Counted from the first letter of the stretch, positions 36,848 to 47,001 are shown. The stretch: 64,000 bases of DNA from Cupriavidus pauculus (GCF_008801835.1 NZ_VZOW01000002.1:310001-374000); one strand, 5' to 3'. The notes: generated by a model from the letters alone, not told the origin. Numbers and translations are program-made.

Positions 36848-37652
36848 GGCCCGCCATCTGCTGCAGGCAACCGCCGACGGCGAAGTCGGCGCGGCGGACA
36901 GCGTACGGCTGGAGCGGCATCTGGAAGATTGCGACGGCTGCGTCGAAAGCCTGCGCAACCTGCAGGCCTTGCGCGCCGCCACGCGGCACGGTGCCCCCTA
37001 TCATCGCGCACCGGCAGCATTGCGCGCACGGATTCTGGAAGCGCTGCCGGGCACTTCGCCCGATGCCTCGCCGGACGCCTCTTCCACCGCGGCGCAGGAC
37101 GTCGCCGATATGCGCCAAGGCTGGCGCCGCTGGTTTGCATGGCCACCGGCCGCCACCGCCGCGCTGGCGGCATGCACCATCGCGGCCGTGGGCCTGAACC
37201 TGTTTCAGTACAGCACGCAGCCGTCGTCGGGCGACCTCGCGGCCAACGCGATCGTTGCCAGCCACGTACGCGGCCTGATCTCGAACCGCGCCATCGATAT
37301 CGCCTCCACCGACCAGCACACGGTCAAACCGTGGTTCAACGGACGCATCGACTACGCACCCGATGTGCGGGACCTCGCGTCTGCAGGCTTCCCGCTGGTG
37401 GGGGGACGGCTCGATTATGTCGACGGTCAGCGCGTGGCCGTGCTGGTCTATCGCCGCAACCAGCACCCGATCGACGTCTTTGTGATTCCCGCCGACCGCT
37501 CGGGTGGCGCCAGGCAGCATGAACGTCAGGGATATCAGATCGACAGCTGGACGTCCGGCACGATGCGTTATTGGGCCATCACCGATGCATCGGCAGACGA
37601 CTTGCGCAAGTTCATGCAGGCGTGGCGCAGCGCGCAGGGCCCGGATCGGTAA
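36834..37652 (+). CDS. Membrane anti-sigma factor with zinc-binding ZAS motif
   Basis: A 272-residue protein. GGCAGGAGACACGCGCC precedes the ATG and the start overlaps the sigma gene. Residues 1-45 are the anti-sigma domain with Cys3, His29, Cys33 and Cys36 (RHLEDCDGC, Hx3Cx2C). A Pro/Ser linker is followed by one transmembrane helix at about 104-124 (ATAALAACTIAAVGLNLF). The periplasmic part, about 140 residues, ends MRYWAITDASADDLRKFMQAWR. The Zn-thiol site could make it respond to oxidants or metals. It holds the upstream sigma factor at the membrane until signalled. Confidence 0.9.
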   Translation: MDCNEARHLLQATADGEVGAADSVRLERHLEDCDGCVESLRNLQALRAATRHGAPYHRAPAALRARILEALPGTSPDASPDASSTAAQDVADMRQGWRRWFAWPPAATAALAACTIAAVGLNLFQYSTQPSSGDLAANAIVASHVRGLISNRAIDIASTDQHTVKPWFNGRIDYAPDVRDLASAGFPLVGGRLDYVDGQRVAVLVYRRNQHPIDVFVIPADRSGGARQHERQGYQIDSWTSGTMRYWAITDASADDLRKFMQAWRSAQGPDR

Positions 37653-37762
37653 GCGATGATGTCACGCGGTCTTCGCACCAACGTCCAAGCCGAATGTCGG
37701 GATCCAAGCTGTCATTTGAGTACACAGAGACCACGCAGGCCGGAGGGCGTCGGCGCTCAAGC

Positions 37763-38311
37763 TCAGCCATCCATTCCGACGTAGCCGCGCGCCTCCAGCC
37801 GCTGGCGCCTGGCCTCTTCCTTCATCGTGCGGAAGTCGATAAAGCGGTGCGCCGGTAACAGCCGCGCCACCGCGGGGATGAGATTTTGCTCGCGCAATGT
37901 CGGCGGCGGAGAATAGTGCCCGCTGCCGTTGGACCATGACACGAGCCGGCCTTGGTCAAAGTCGATCTCGCCGGCATAGAGCACGTCGGCGCGTCTGGAC
38001 AAGGACGTATGCCCTTGCACACCGTATCGCGGATCGGCGCCCGCCAGCGAGCCCTGCGGGGCGCCGCAATAGATCCGCCCCGGATCGGCCGCAAGGATCA
38101 CGTAGAAGAACACGCCGTGTGCAGGCGGCACGGGCGCGCCGGGTACATGCGGTAGCAGGTAATAGTGCTCGGCGCTTTTGCGCTGCAGTTCGAAGACCTG
38201 CGAAGGGCGGGCGGGGACTTGATAGCCGTCGTGTTGTACGGGGATGGGTTGCATGCGCGCGCGCGCCTCGAAAATCTCCCCGATACGGTGCAATTGATCA
38301 TGCGACAGCAT
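37763..38311 (-). CDS. SGHY-motif protein, copy C (function unknown)
   Basis: A 182-residue soluble protein and a distant paralogue of the proteins at 719-1261 and 2320-2823. Shared blocks are AEHYYLLPHV, YVILAADPGRIYCG, QGHTSLSRRADVLYAGEI and LVSWSNGSGHYSPPPTL. The start MLSHDQLHRIGEIF mirrors MLTAHQLDELEQLY. AGAGGTGGGAG precedes the ATG. A C-terminal basic helix (EEARRQRLEARGYVGMDG) is extra. It lies alone between the anti-sigma gene and the IorB terminator. Three members in 40 kb indicate a lineage-specific family. Confidence 0.72.
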   Translation of the reverse strand: MLSHDQLHRIGEIFEARARMQPIPVQHDGYQVPARPSQVFELQRKSAEHYYLLPHVPGAPVPPAHGVFFYVILAADPGRIYCGAPQGSLAGADPRYGVQGHTSLSRRADVLYAGEIDFDQGRLVSWSNGSGHYSPPPTLREQNLIPAVARLLPAHRFIDFRTMKEEARRQRLEARGYVGMDG

Positions 38312-38397
38312 CTCCCACCTCTCTTTCCGATGAAACCTGGGATTGTCGACGCTGGCCTTCGCGCGGCAATTGACGCTCATCATGACGCCACTGCCCG

Positions 38398-38433
38398 CAA
38401 AAAGAAAGAGCCCTGCCGGCAGGCAGGGCTCTT
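38398..38433 (-). terminator. Terminator after the IorAB operon
   Basis: Stem AGAGCCCTGCC / GGCAGGGCTCT around GGCA; on the minus strand it is followed by TTCTTTTT. It sits 58 bases after the iorB stop codon. Confidence 0.85.
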
Positions 38434-38490
38434 GAGCGCGACAGTCAATATCGGACTCGCCAACGGTCTGGCGCGGCCCGGATCGATGCG

Positions 38491-40737
38491 TCAGGTCAGC
38501 ACGAACGGCAACTGACGCTGGCGCTTGCCGGTGAGGCGGAACAACGCGTTGGCCACCGCCGGCGCGATGGTCGGCGTGCCCGGCTCACCCAGTCCGGTGG
38601 GGTTGTCGTTCGACGGCACGAAGAACACATCGACCACCGGTGCATCGGGCATGCGCGGCGGCGGGTAGTCAGGGAAGTTGCTGTTCTTGACCACGCCGTT
38701 TTCGATCTCGATGGCAAACCCCGGCTTGGTCATCGACAAGCCGAACACGCAACCGCCCTGGATCTGCGCCTCGGCACTGAGCGGATTGACCACGCGATTG
38801 GCGTGCACGCCGGCGGTCACGCGATGCACGCGCGGCTCGCCCTTGACCAGCGACACGTCGACCACATACGCCACCACCGACCCGAACGACTCGTGCACGG
38901 CCACGCCCCAGGCGTGTCCCTTGGGCAGCTTCTTCTTGCCGTAGCCCGATTTGTCCACGGCAAGCTGCAGCGCGGCGCGATGGCGCGCATGCGCCTTTTC
39001 GTCGAGCCGCGCCATGCGCCATGCCACGGGATCCTGTTTGGCCGCCGTGGCCATTTCATCGGCCAGCGTTTCCTTGACGAAGGCGGTGTGCGTGTTGCCC
39101 ACCGAGCGCCACCACAGCACCGGCACGTCGACCTTCGGATGATGCACGTTCAGCTGCAGCGGCAATGCGTAGTCGTTTTCGACGATGCCTTCGGTCATCG
39201 TCGCATCGACGCCATTCTTGACCATCATCGGTTCGAACGGCGTGCCGGAGATGATCGACTGGCCGACGATGGTGTGCTGCCAGCCCACCACCTTGCCTTG
39301 CGCATCGAGGCCGATGCGCGCGCGATGCACGTGCAGCGGACGGTAGTAGCCACCCTTGATGTCGTCCTCGCGGCTCCACATCACCTTGAGAGGCTCGGTA
39401 TGGCCTGCGGCCACCCACGCACGCAACACGTTGGCCGACTCCACCAGATAGTCCGACGTCGGCACCGCGCGCCGGCCGAAACCGCCACCGGCCATCATCG
39501 TGTTCAACGTGACTTTCTCCGGCGACAGTTGCAGCGTGCGCGCGATGGCGCCCTGGTCGATGGTCTGGAACTGCGACCCGACCCACACCTTCACGGCAGT
39601 CACCTTGTTGCCGGACACCTCGGGCTGCATCGTGCAGTTCAGCGGTTCCATCGGCGCGTGGGCCAGGTACGGCACACGGTATTCGGCCTCGATCACCTTG
39701 GCCGCGCCGGCCATCGCGCCATCGATGCCGTCCGCCGCGCGGGCCACCGTGCCCGGCTGCGTCGCGAGCTTGCTGTACTGGTCGAACAGCGCCGCGGTGC
39801 TGACCGTGGAGCCGGTATCTTCCCAGACGATCTCCAGCGCATCGCGCCCGGTCTTGGCGGGCCAGTAGCCATTGGCGATTACCGCCACGCCCGTGCCGCC
39901 GCGATCGACATTCACCTGCATCACATCGACCACGCCCTTGACCTTGCGCGCCTTGTCCGCGTTGAACGACTTGACCTTGCCGCCGAAGCGCGGCGGGTGC
40001 GCCACCACGGCCACCACCATGCCCTTGAGCTGCACATCCATGCCGAACACGGCATCGCCATGCAGCTTGGACGCGGAATCGAGCCGCGGCGTCGGTTTGC
40101 CGACGATTCGGAACTGCGCCGGGTCCTTCAGCGCGACCTGCGCCGGCACCGGCAGGCTCATCGCCGCGTCGGCCAGCTCGCCATACGTGGCGCGGTTGGC
40201 GCCCGATGTCACCACGCCCTGCGAGGTCGTGCAGCTGGCCGGATCGACCTTCCATTTCTGCGCGGCGGCGCTGATCAGCATGGCGCGCGCGCGTGCGCCG
40301 AGTTCGCGGTATTGCTCGAACGAATGATTGAGCGCGGTGGAGCCGCCCGTCATCTGGATGCCGAACATCGGATCCTTGTATGCGTCGCCGGCCGGCGCCA
40401 GCATTGCGCGCACGTTTTGCCAATCGACGTCGAGCTCTTCGGCCAGCGCCATCGGCAATGCCGTATGCACGCCCTGGCCGAATTCGAGCCGGTTCACGGC
40501 CACGGTGACGGTGTTGTCCGGCGCGATGCGCAGGAACGCCTGCGGCGGCGTGGCCGGCTTGGCGGCGGCGCCCTGCGCTTGCGCGGACTCGACACCGGCG
40601 ATACCGAGCGCCAGCCCGCCGCCGGCCAGTCCGGTGATCTTCAGAAAGCTGCGCCGCGACAGCGCGGCAGTTTTTTCTGCGCCGGCAACCGGCGCGCCGC
40701 TGCCGCCCGCGAGGGCTTCAATGCCTCGAATACGCAT
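38491..40737 (-). CDS. Molybdopterin-binding subunit, isoquinoline 1-oxidoreductase/aldehyde oxidase type (IorB)
   Basis: A 748-residue large subunit of the xanthine oxidase family. It has a Tat leader (LSRRSFLKITGLAGGGLALGIAG), unusual for the family but standard in the IorB branch, so the folded cofactor-loaded enzyme goes to the periplasm. Cofactor-contact segments are FGQGVHTALPMALAEELDVDW, MMAGGGFGRRAVPTSDY, WWRSVGNTHTAFVKETLADEMA, and the catalytic Glu in GLGEPGTPTIAPAVANAL. It hydroxylates N-heterocycles or oxidises aldehydes; the exact substrate is unknown. Preceded by the [2Fe-2S] subunit gene 11 bases upstream. Confidence 0.92.
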   Translation of the reverse strand: MRIRGIEALAGGSGAPVAGAEKTAALSRRSFLKITGLAGGGLALGIAGVESAQAQGAAAKPATPPQAFLRIAPDNTVTVAVNRLEFGQGVHTALPMALAEELDVDWQNVRAMLAPAGDAYKDPMFGIQMTGGSTALNHSFEQYRELGARARAMLISAAAQKWKVDPASCTTSQGVVTSGANRATYGELADAAMSLPVPAQVALKDPAQFRIVGKPTPRLDSASKLHGDAVFGMDVQLKGMVVAVVAHPPRFGGKVKSFNADKARKVKGVVDVMQVNVDRGGTGVAVIANGYWPAKTGRDALEIVWEDTGSTVSTAALFDQYSKLATQPGTVARAADGIDGAMAGAAKVIEAEYRVPYLAHAPMEPLNCTMQPEVSGNKVTAVKVWVGSQFQTIDQGAIARTLQLSPEKVTLNTMMAGGGFGRRAVPTSDYLVESANVLRAWVAAGHTEPLKVMWSREDDIKGGYYRPLHVHRARIGLDAQGKVVGWQHTIVGQSIISGTPFEPMMVKNGVDATMTEGIVENDYALPLQLNVHHPKVDVPVLWWRSVGNTHTAFVKETLADEMATAAKQDPVAWRMARLDEKAHARHRAALQLAVDKSGYGKKKLPKGHAWGVAVHESFGSVVAYVVDVSLVKGEPRVHRVTAGVHANRVVNPLSAEAQIQGGCVFGLSMTKPGFAIEIENGVVKNSNFPDYPPPRMPDAPVVDVFFVPSNDNPTGLGEPGTPTIAPAVANALFRLTGKRQRQLPFVLT

Positions 40738-40748
40738 GGCAGTGCTCC

Positions 40749-41207
40749 TCAGGCGATGGCGCGCGCGGCATCCTTGATGGCCGCGCGAATCCGTTGATAG
40801 GTGCCGCAGCGGCAGACGTTACCGGCCATGGCCTGATCGATGTCGGCGTCGGTGGGCCGCGGCTTGCTGCGCAGCAGGCCCACGGCGCTCATCACCTGGC
40901 CGTTCTGGCAGTAGCCGCACTGCGCCACGTCGTGCTTGAGCCAGGCGGCCAATACCGCCTTGCCCACCTTGTCGTCGCCCATGCCTTCGATCGTGCTGAT
41001 CTTGCTGCCGGCGGTGGCCGAGATCGGCATCACGCAACTGCGCGTGGCCTGTCCGTTGATATGGACCGTGCAGGCACCGCACGACGCCATGCCGCAGCCG
41101 AACTTGGTGCCCGTCATGCCGAGGTTGTCGCGCAAGGCCCACAACAGTGGCGTGGACGGATCGGCGTCCACCTCCACGGTCTTGCCGTTGAGGGTGAGGG
41201 TTGTCAT
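40749..41207 (-). CDS. [2Fe-2S] iron-sulfur subunit of the molybdenum hydroxylase (IorA)
   Basis: A 152-residue protein with two clusters. The plant-type cluster is [16 protein letters not shown]...SC (residues 38-58) and the second is [10 protein letters not shown] ... [12 protein letters not shown]. Both are complete. It carries electrons from the IorB molybdenum site. No leader of its own, so it is probably exported piggyback with the Tat-tagged IorB. AGGAGCTCCACAA precedes the ATG. It lacks the separate FAD subunit typical of xanthine dehydrogenase; electrons probably go to cytochrome c (gene upstream). Confidence 0.94.
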   Translation of the reverse strand: MTTLTLNGKTVEVDADPSTPLLWALRDNLGMTGTKFGCGMASCGACTVHINGQATRSCVMPISATAGSKISTIEGMGDDKVGKAVLAAWLKHDVAQCGYCQNGQVMSAVGLLRSKPRPTDADIDQAMAGNVCRCGTYQRIRAAIKDAARAIA

Positions 41208-41318
41208 TTGTGGAGCTCCTTGGGTACGTGGCCCAGTCGGTTATTCGCAAGACCGCCGGGCCGATGGCGCGCAGTATCCCTGGCCAACCCGACGGACCCG
41301 AGGAGGATAGTTCAAATA

Positions 41319-41359
41319 GAAAAAGCGTGCGCGCCGCCGCTCAACCCATGGGCGCGCAC
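41319..41359 (-). terminator. Terminator after the dihaem cytochrome gene
   Basis: On the minus strand the arms GTGCGCGCC and GGCGCGCAC pair perfectly and are followed by GCTTTTTC. It separates the cytochrome c gene from iorA, so the two transcripts are at least partly independent. Confidence 0.7.
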
Positions 41360-41370
41360 CGCTTCAGGGA

Positions 41371-42249
41371 TTATTTCTGCACCAGGAACAAATAGAGCGC
41401 GTTGAGATCGGTGTCGTCCATTTTCTCGAAAGCGCTGAATGGCATGACGCGGCTGACATCGCTGCCGTCGGGCCGCTTGCCGGTGCGCATCATCGTCACG
41501 AATTGCGCGGACTGCGGATATTTTTCCATGACGCCGCCAGGCCGCAGGTTGGCCGCGGCAGGCCAGTCCGGCGGCGCGCCGGGAATGTTGCCGCCGCGAA
41601 GTTTGGCGCCGTGGCAGCCCTTGCAGGAATTGGCCACGTAAGCGCCGTATTCCACGTTGACCGCGGCGACGATCGGCGGCGATGGCGGCAGGCTATGGTC
41701 GATCTTCTCGGCGGCGTCCTTGATGACTCCCGCACCATACATGCCGCGCACAAACCACGGCAGATGAATCTCGGCGGGCTTGCCTTCGCCAGGCGGCAGG
41801 CTTTGCACATACGCCACTATCGCGCCGAGGTCGTCGTCCGACAAACGGTTGTAGTCCTCGCTGGGCATGACCAGCAGCGGTCGGCCCGAGGGCCCCACGC
41901 CATGCCGGATCGCGCGGTCCCAGTCTTCGATCCGATAGCGGGCCACGTCGGGGTTGGCGCGCGTGATGTCCGGCGCGCGGACCCGGAAGCCGTTGGCTTC
42001 GTCAAACACCTGTTTGCCCGCGCCGCCCGCCCCGTGGCAATCCATGCAACCGCGCGATTCGTACAGGTATTTGCCATGCGCGATGGCCTTGGCATCGACG
42101 GGCAACGCCACCGGCTGCACCGCCACGTCGATATGGCGGACCAGCTTGCGGCCGCCCCACCAGTAGGTGCCGCCCACGGCCAGCACGACAAAGATCGTGA
42201 AGGCCACCAGCGCGGAGCTGGCAATGCGGAAGAATCGCTTGACGTCCAT
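41371..42249 (-). CDS. Membrane-anchored dihaem cytochrome c
   Basis: A 292-residue protein with an N-terminal membrane anchor (ALVAFTIFVVLAVGGTYWW, about 13-31). The two periplasmic heme c sites are CMDCH (near 69) and CKGCH (near 210). Probable Met ligands are in RPLLVMPSEDYNRLSDDD and SRVMPFSAFEKMDDTD, the usual pattern of IorB- and alcohol-dehydrogenase-linked dihaem cytochromes. It likely takes electrons from the IorAB enzyme to the respiratory chain. It lies 163 bases upstream of iorA with a terminator in between. Confidence 0.9.
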   Translation of the reverse strand: MDVKRFFRIASSALVAFTIFVVLAVGGTYWWGGRKLVRHIDVAVQPVALPVDAKAIAHGKYLYESRGCMDCHGAGGAGKQVFDEANGFRVRAPDITRANPDVARYRIEDWDRAIRHGVGPSGRPLLVMPSEDYNRLSDDDLGAIVAYVQSLPPGEGKPAEIHLPWFVRGMYGAGVIKDAAEKIDHSLPPSPPIVAAVNVEYGAYVANSCKGCHGAKLRGGNIPGAPPDWPAAANLRPGGVMEKYPQSAQFVTMMRTGKRPDGSDVSRVMPFSAFEKMDDTDLNALYLFLVQK

Positions 42250-42432
42250 GGGTATCCCCCTGTGAAGCCGCCGGATGGCTCCGCGCCGATTGGATCGGCC
42301 CGGCGCATTGCGTTCCGTGCGCGATCGTACAGAAGATGCGCGACGGCGGCCAGCACAGGGAAAGGCCGCGCCATGGCGCGGCCGGCTTCGGACCCGGTCG
42401 ATTCCGTTCGATCCGGACCCTGGCCTGCCCCG

Positions 42433-42843
42433 TTAGCCGGCCAGACCGGCCGGTGCGCGGTCGATAAAGCCGGTCATCCCGGTCAGGCGGCCGTCGGCCG
42501 ACAGCGTGGCGAAGTCGGTGCCCACCACCAACGCAGCCTCGCCGGCCGGGCCCAGCTCCCAACTGAAGCGCAGGTTTCCGCCATGGGCGTCCACTGGCGT
42601 GACGCGGCGGAACTGGAATCCGGGAAAGCGCGCCTGCACGGCGGCGATCATCGCGTCGATGCCGTCGTGGCCCTCGCCGCGCATCAGCGGATCGACATAG
42701 ACCGCCGATTCGGTCCACGTCCGGCCGATCAGCGCGCGACGGCGGGCGGCGTCGGTCTCGTTCCAGGCGGCCAGATATCGGTCGGCGAGATCGACGACGT
42801 GGGCCGGGGCGGTGTTGGGCGCGTTGACGGTGTTTTCGCTCAT
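42433..42843 (-). CDS. SnoaL/NTF2-like protein
   Basis: 136 residues from the ATG at 42843, which has an ideal AAGGAG six bases upstream; an earlier in-frame ATG at 42900 lacks this. It is a single NTF2-like domain: VVDLADRYLAAWNETDAARRRALIGRTWTESAVYVDPLMRGEGHDGIDAMIAAVQARFPGF and FIDRAPA at the end. The fold is a small cone that binds hydrophobic ligands, sometimes acting as isomerase or hydrolase. Function unknown. It stands alone. Confidence 0.85.
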   Translation of the reverse strand: MSENTVNAPNTAPAHVVDLADRYLAAWNETDAARRRALIGRTWTESAVYVDPLMRGEGHDGIDAMIAAVQARFPGFQFRRVTPVDAHGGNLRFSWELGPAGEAALVVGTDFATLSADGRLTGMTGFIDRAPAGLAG

Positions 42844-43296
42844 GGTGTGCTCCTTGTGAGAATCAGCGGTGAACATCGGGTATGGCTCCATGATCGTCAC
42901 CAGCCTGCCGCGGCGCGATTACGTAGGGGGTAATCGCGGACATTCACGCCAAACCCGGCACCGCGCCGCCTCCACTTTTTACGCCCGTGTCCGCCATCCG
43001 GCGTCCACTAGCCGGGCCCCTGGCGTCGGCTTCCGGCTTCCAGGGTTTCCCGGCTTCCGCCAGCTTGCGCAACGCCGCCCGCCTCGGCCATGCCGCACCG
43101 CCACGCGCCCGCCCGCGCCTTACCAAAATTCGGCGGATCGCGCCAGCCCCAACAAAGGCGTTCGCCAGCCCCTATCTTTGCTGTCGGATTCCGCCTGGCG
43201 CGACTACAGTGCCACCTACGCTGGGCGTCGTGCGGCCATCGCGCGCGTACCGGCCACGCTTTCGGCGCCCTCGCGCGCCCACTGAACACGATAGAG
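42844..43296. other. Intergenic region before the GGDEF-EAL gene, no gene supported
   Basis: 453 bases between divergent genes. Open frames exist but none has a ribosome site or a recognisable protein. GTAGGGGGTAATCGC at 42923-42937 could be part of a promoter. No terminator hairpin is seen. Confidence 0.3.
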
Positions 43297-46200
43297 ATGA
43301 CGCCTGAAACGGCCGCGCCCCCTTCGAACCTATCGCCGCAGGCCCACAACGGGCGCTGGCGTCCGCCGATCGTGGCGGCGCTGGGATTCTTCGCGCTGGC
43401 CTCGGCCGGCATCTGGCTGGCCCGCATGCCGCACAACGCCGCCGCCCTGTGGCTGGCCAACGCATTCGGGCTGGGGCTGATGCTGCATCATCCGCGCCGC
43501 GCCGCCCCGGCGCTGCTGGCCGCGATGCTGGCGGCCAACGTCGTGGCCGACCTGATCGCCGGCTATGGCATTGGCGTGGCGCTGCTGCTGTCGATCGCCA
43601 ACGGGCTGGAAATCGGCTGCTCGGCACTGCTGCTGTGGAGCATGGCAGGACGCGGCGCAGTCGGCCGTGGCGCCTCGCTGACGTCGTTCGCGCTGACGCT
43701 GGGGATTGCGGCCGCCGTGGGCCCCGCGGCGGGCGGCCTGCTGGGCGCGTGGGTCCTTGCGGATGCCTATGGCGGGTCGTTTGCCCCGATCTGGTGGACC
43801 TGGTGGAACGCCGGCGCCATCGGCATGGTGTTGCTGCTGCCGCTGATGGTGTCGTTCTCGCCCGAGCGCCTGCGCGCCTCGCGGCAGCGTCCGCTGCTGT
43901 TCCGCCTGACCGCGCTGTTCGCGCTTTGCGTGGGCATCGGCAGCGGCGCGATCAGCGCGGGACACGACCCATTCGTGGTGATGTCCCTGCCGCTGGTGAT
44001 CGTGGCGCTGGCCAGCAACCCGTTCGCCACCGCATTACTGACGCTGCTGTCGATGATTGCGACCGAAATGGTGGCGCTGTCTTTCGGGCTGCCGTTGCTG
44101 GCGTCGCGCTCGGTGCCACTTTCGGGTGCGCTGCTGATGGTGTTTCCGATCTGCATCGCGTTCATGACCGAGCAGAACCGCGAGAGCAGGCTCCAGTTGC
44201 GCAGCAGCGAGCGGCGTTTTCGCCAGGCGCTCGAACATTCGGCCATCGGCATGGCGCTGGTGACGCTCGACGGCCGCTGGCAACTGGTCAACCGCGCCAT
44301 GGTCGACCTGCTCGGCTATAGCGCCGAAGAACTGAGCGACCTGCCATTCCAGTTGATGACGCACCCGGACGACCTCGCCGCGGACCTGCGCCAGGTGGAA
44401 CGGCTGCTGTCCGGCGAGATCGATTCCTACCGCATGGAAAAGCGCTATCGCCACAAGGACGGCCACTATCTGTGGGCGCTGCTGGCGGTGTCGCTGGTGC
44501 GCGACGAGCACACGGGCGAACCGCACCACTTCATTTCGCAGGTCGAGGACATCCACATGCGCAAGCTGGCGCAGGAACAACTCGAACAGTTGACGCGGCG
44601 CACGCAATTGGCCGTGGAAGCGGCCGGCGTGGGCATCTGGGAATGGGATTTCACGCACGCCGCGATCACCTGGGATGCGCGCATGCATGCGCTGCACGGC
44701 ACGCCGCCGGAGCTGGGGCCGCCCACGCTGGCGCAATGGATCGCGATGCTTCATCCCGAGGACATCAGCCGCGTCAGCGCGGAAATGCGTGAAGCGATCC
44801 GCGGCGTGCGCCGCTTCGACACCGAATACCGCGTCGTGCGTCCCACCGGCGAGATCCGCCACGTGCGCGCAATGGCCACCACGTCGCGCCACGAGGACGA
44901 CTCCACGCGCGCCCTGGTCGGCACGAACTGGGACATCACCGAGCAGCGCAACCTCACGCGCGCGCTGTTCGAGGAAAAGGAACGGCTGCACATCACGCTG
45001 CGCTCGATCGGCGACGCGGTGATCTGCACCGACCGCATGATGCGCGTCACGTTCATGAATCCGATTGCCGAGCAGTTGACCGGCTGGAGCATGGACGCGG
45101 CGATGGGCCAGACGCTGGATCAGGTGTTCCGCATCGTCGACGAAGACACCGACCTGACCATTCCGAGCCCGGTCGAGCAATGCCTGGAAACGCTGCGCCC
45201 CGCCTATCTGCAGGAAGGCGCGGTGCTGCAGAGCCTGACCGGCGAGCGCCACGACGTGCAGGATTCCGCCGCGCCGGTGCTGGCCAACGACGGCAGCGTG
45301 CTGGGCGCGGTGCTGGTGTTCCAGGACATCACCACGTCGCGCGCGTTGCAGCGCGAGCTCGCGCATTCGGCCACGCACGATGCGCTGACCGGGCTGCCCA
45401 ATCGCGCCTGGTTCGAAAAGCGGCTGCGTGAAGCCTGCGAGCAGGCGCGCCTGCACGACCATCGCGCCGCGCTGTGCTTTATCGACCTGGACCGCTTCAA
45501 GATCGTCAACGACACCGCGGGCCATGGCGCGGGCGACGTGCTGCTGCGCGAACTGGGCTATGTGATCCGCCATCAGGTGCGTCCCGACGAACTGCTGGCG
45601 CGGCTGGGCGGCGACGAGTTCGCGCTGCTGCTCAAGGACTGCACCGTCGAACACGCCGAACTGGTGTGCCAGAAGGTGATCGATTCGGTGCGCGAGCGGC
45701 GCTTTCCGTGGAACGGCCGCGTCTACGACGTGGGCGCCAGCATCGGCATCGCCGCCATCGACAGCGACGTGCCGCCGGTCAGCGAACTGATGAGCCGCGC
45801 CGATGTGGCGTGCTACGCGGCCAAGGCGGCCGGACGCAATCGCGTGTCCGTATATCGCCGCGACGAAAGCGATGCGCGGCGTCACCACCGCGAACTGGAA
45901 GTGGCCGCGGGCATTCACTCGGCGCTGGAAGCCAACCGCTTCCGCCTGTATGCGCAGGAGATCCGCTCGCTGCATCCCGGCGCGGACGACGCCCGTCACG
46001 TGGAAATCCTGGTGCGCATGGTCGACGAGCAGGGCCTGCTGATCATGCCCGGCGCGTTTATTCCGGCCGCCGAACGCTACGACCTGATGGGCCATATCGA
46101 TCGCTGGGTGGATCCGCAACGTGCTGCATCAGTACGGCGAACGTCTGGCGCGCGTGACGGGGCTGTCGGTGTCGATCAACCTGTCGGCCAATTCGCTTGG

Positions 46201-46678
46201 CGAGCCGTTCCTGTTGCCGTTCCTGCACGCCGCGCTCGACGATTCCGTGCTGCCGGCCAACCGCATCCGGCTGGAAATCACCGAAACCGCGCTGATCAAC
46301 AACATGACCGCCGCCAGCCGCGTGGTGGCCGAGATGCGCAGCGCCGGCTGCACCGTGGCGCTCGACGACTTCGGCTCGGGGCTGTCGTCGTTCGCCTATC
46401 TGAAGCAGTTCCCGGTCGACTATCTGAAGATCGACGGCAGCTTCATCCGCAATCTGTCCAGCAATGCGGTCGATCGCGAGATCGTCAGCTCGATCAACGA
46501 CATCGGCCATCGGCTGGGCGTGCGCACGGTGGCCGAGTGGGTCGAGGACGAAAGCACGCTGCACACGCTGCGCGCCATCGGGGTGGACTACGCGCAAGGC
46601 TATGCGATCGGCAAGCCGATGCCGCTGGAAGCCTTTCTCGACATTTGCGAGAGCGCCCCGACCCGCCTCGGCGCCTGA
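43297..46678 (+). pseudogene. MASE1-PAS-PAS-PAS-GGDEF-EAL cyclic-di-GMP protein interrupted by one inserted base
   Basis: Restored length is about 1126 residues. A MASE1 membrane domain (residues 15-290) is followed by three PAS/PAC units (RRFRQALEHSAIGMALVTLDGRW, RRTQLAVEAAGVGIWEWDF, LHITLRSIGDAVICTDRM), a diguanylate cyclase with intact RLGGDEFALLL, and a phosphodiesterase with VEILVRM, LEITETAL and DDFGSGLSSFAYLKQ. At 46108-46111 the sequence reads GGTGGATCC where the frame needs GTGATCCGC. One extra G shifts the frame at codon ~938, inside the EAL domain. Downstream the correct frame runs from 46112 to the TGA at 46678. Either a real inactivating mutation or a sequence error; all other parts look intact. 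Confidence 0.85.
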
Positions 46679-46764
46679 ACGTCAGTGCGCCCGAGCGCGG
46701 GCGCGTCGCCCTCCGCATCATGCCGCGCGCCACGCGACGCGCATCCGCCATCACATCGCTCCAC

Positions 46765-46794
46765 AACGCCGTTCGGAAATCCGGACGGCGTTTT
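46765..46794 (+). terminator. Terminator of the GGDEF-EAL gene, overlapping a DctD-like site
   Basis: Twelve-base stem AACGCCGTTCGG / CCGGACGGCGTT with one G-U pair, an AAAT loop and TTTT at the end. Its core TTCGGAAATCCGGA is also the first of two palindromes upstream of dctA. Confidence 0.7.
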
Positions 46795-46819
46795 GCCCGC
46801 ACGTTCGGATTGCCGAACG
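46770..46819 (+). promoter_or_regulatory. Tandem palindromes, probable DctD enhancer sites for dctA
   Basis: CGTTCGG AAAT CCGGACG (46770-46787, one mismatch) and CGTTCGG ATTG CCGAACG (46802-46819, perfect). The centres are 32 bases apart, three helical turns, so two dimers would lie on one face. They are 70-120 bases upstream of the sigma-54 promoter. Rhizobial dctA has tandem DctD sites with a similar GGAAATCC core, which makes this the best reading. Confidence 0.6.
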
Positions 46820-46890
46820 ACCCCTTATCGGGCACATCGTAAATCCCTTTGTATTCATCGACTTACATCTGCATCCAGACGTGCGGCGGC

Positions 46891-46906
46891 TGGCACGCGT
46901 CGTGCA
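46891..46906 (+). promoter_or_regulatory. Sigma-54 promoter of dctA
   Basis: TGGCACG CGTC GTGCAA matches TGGCACG-N4-TTGCA with one change. The GG and GC pairs are separated by the required ten bases. It is 96 bases before the dctA ATG. Fits activation by DctD encoded downstream. Confidence 0.85.
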
Positions 46907-47001
46907 ATTCAGGCGGCCGCCGCAGGCACACGATCCGTCCGCTGAGGCAGGCAGCCATTGCCGCGCAGGACGGGCTCAGTACAAAGGAGGATGTACCCAC
47001 G

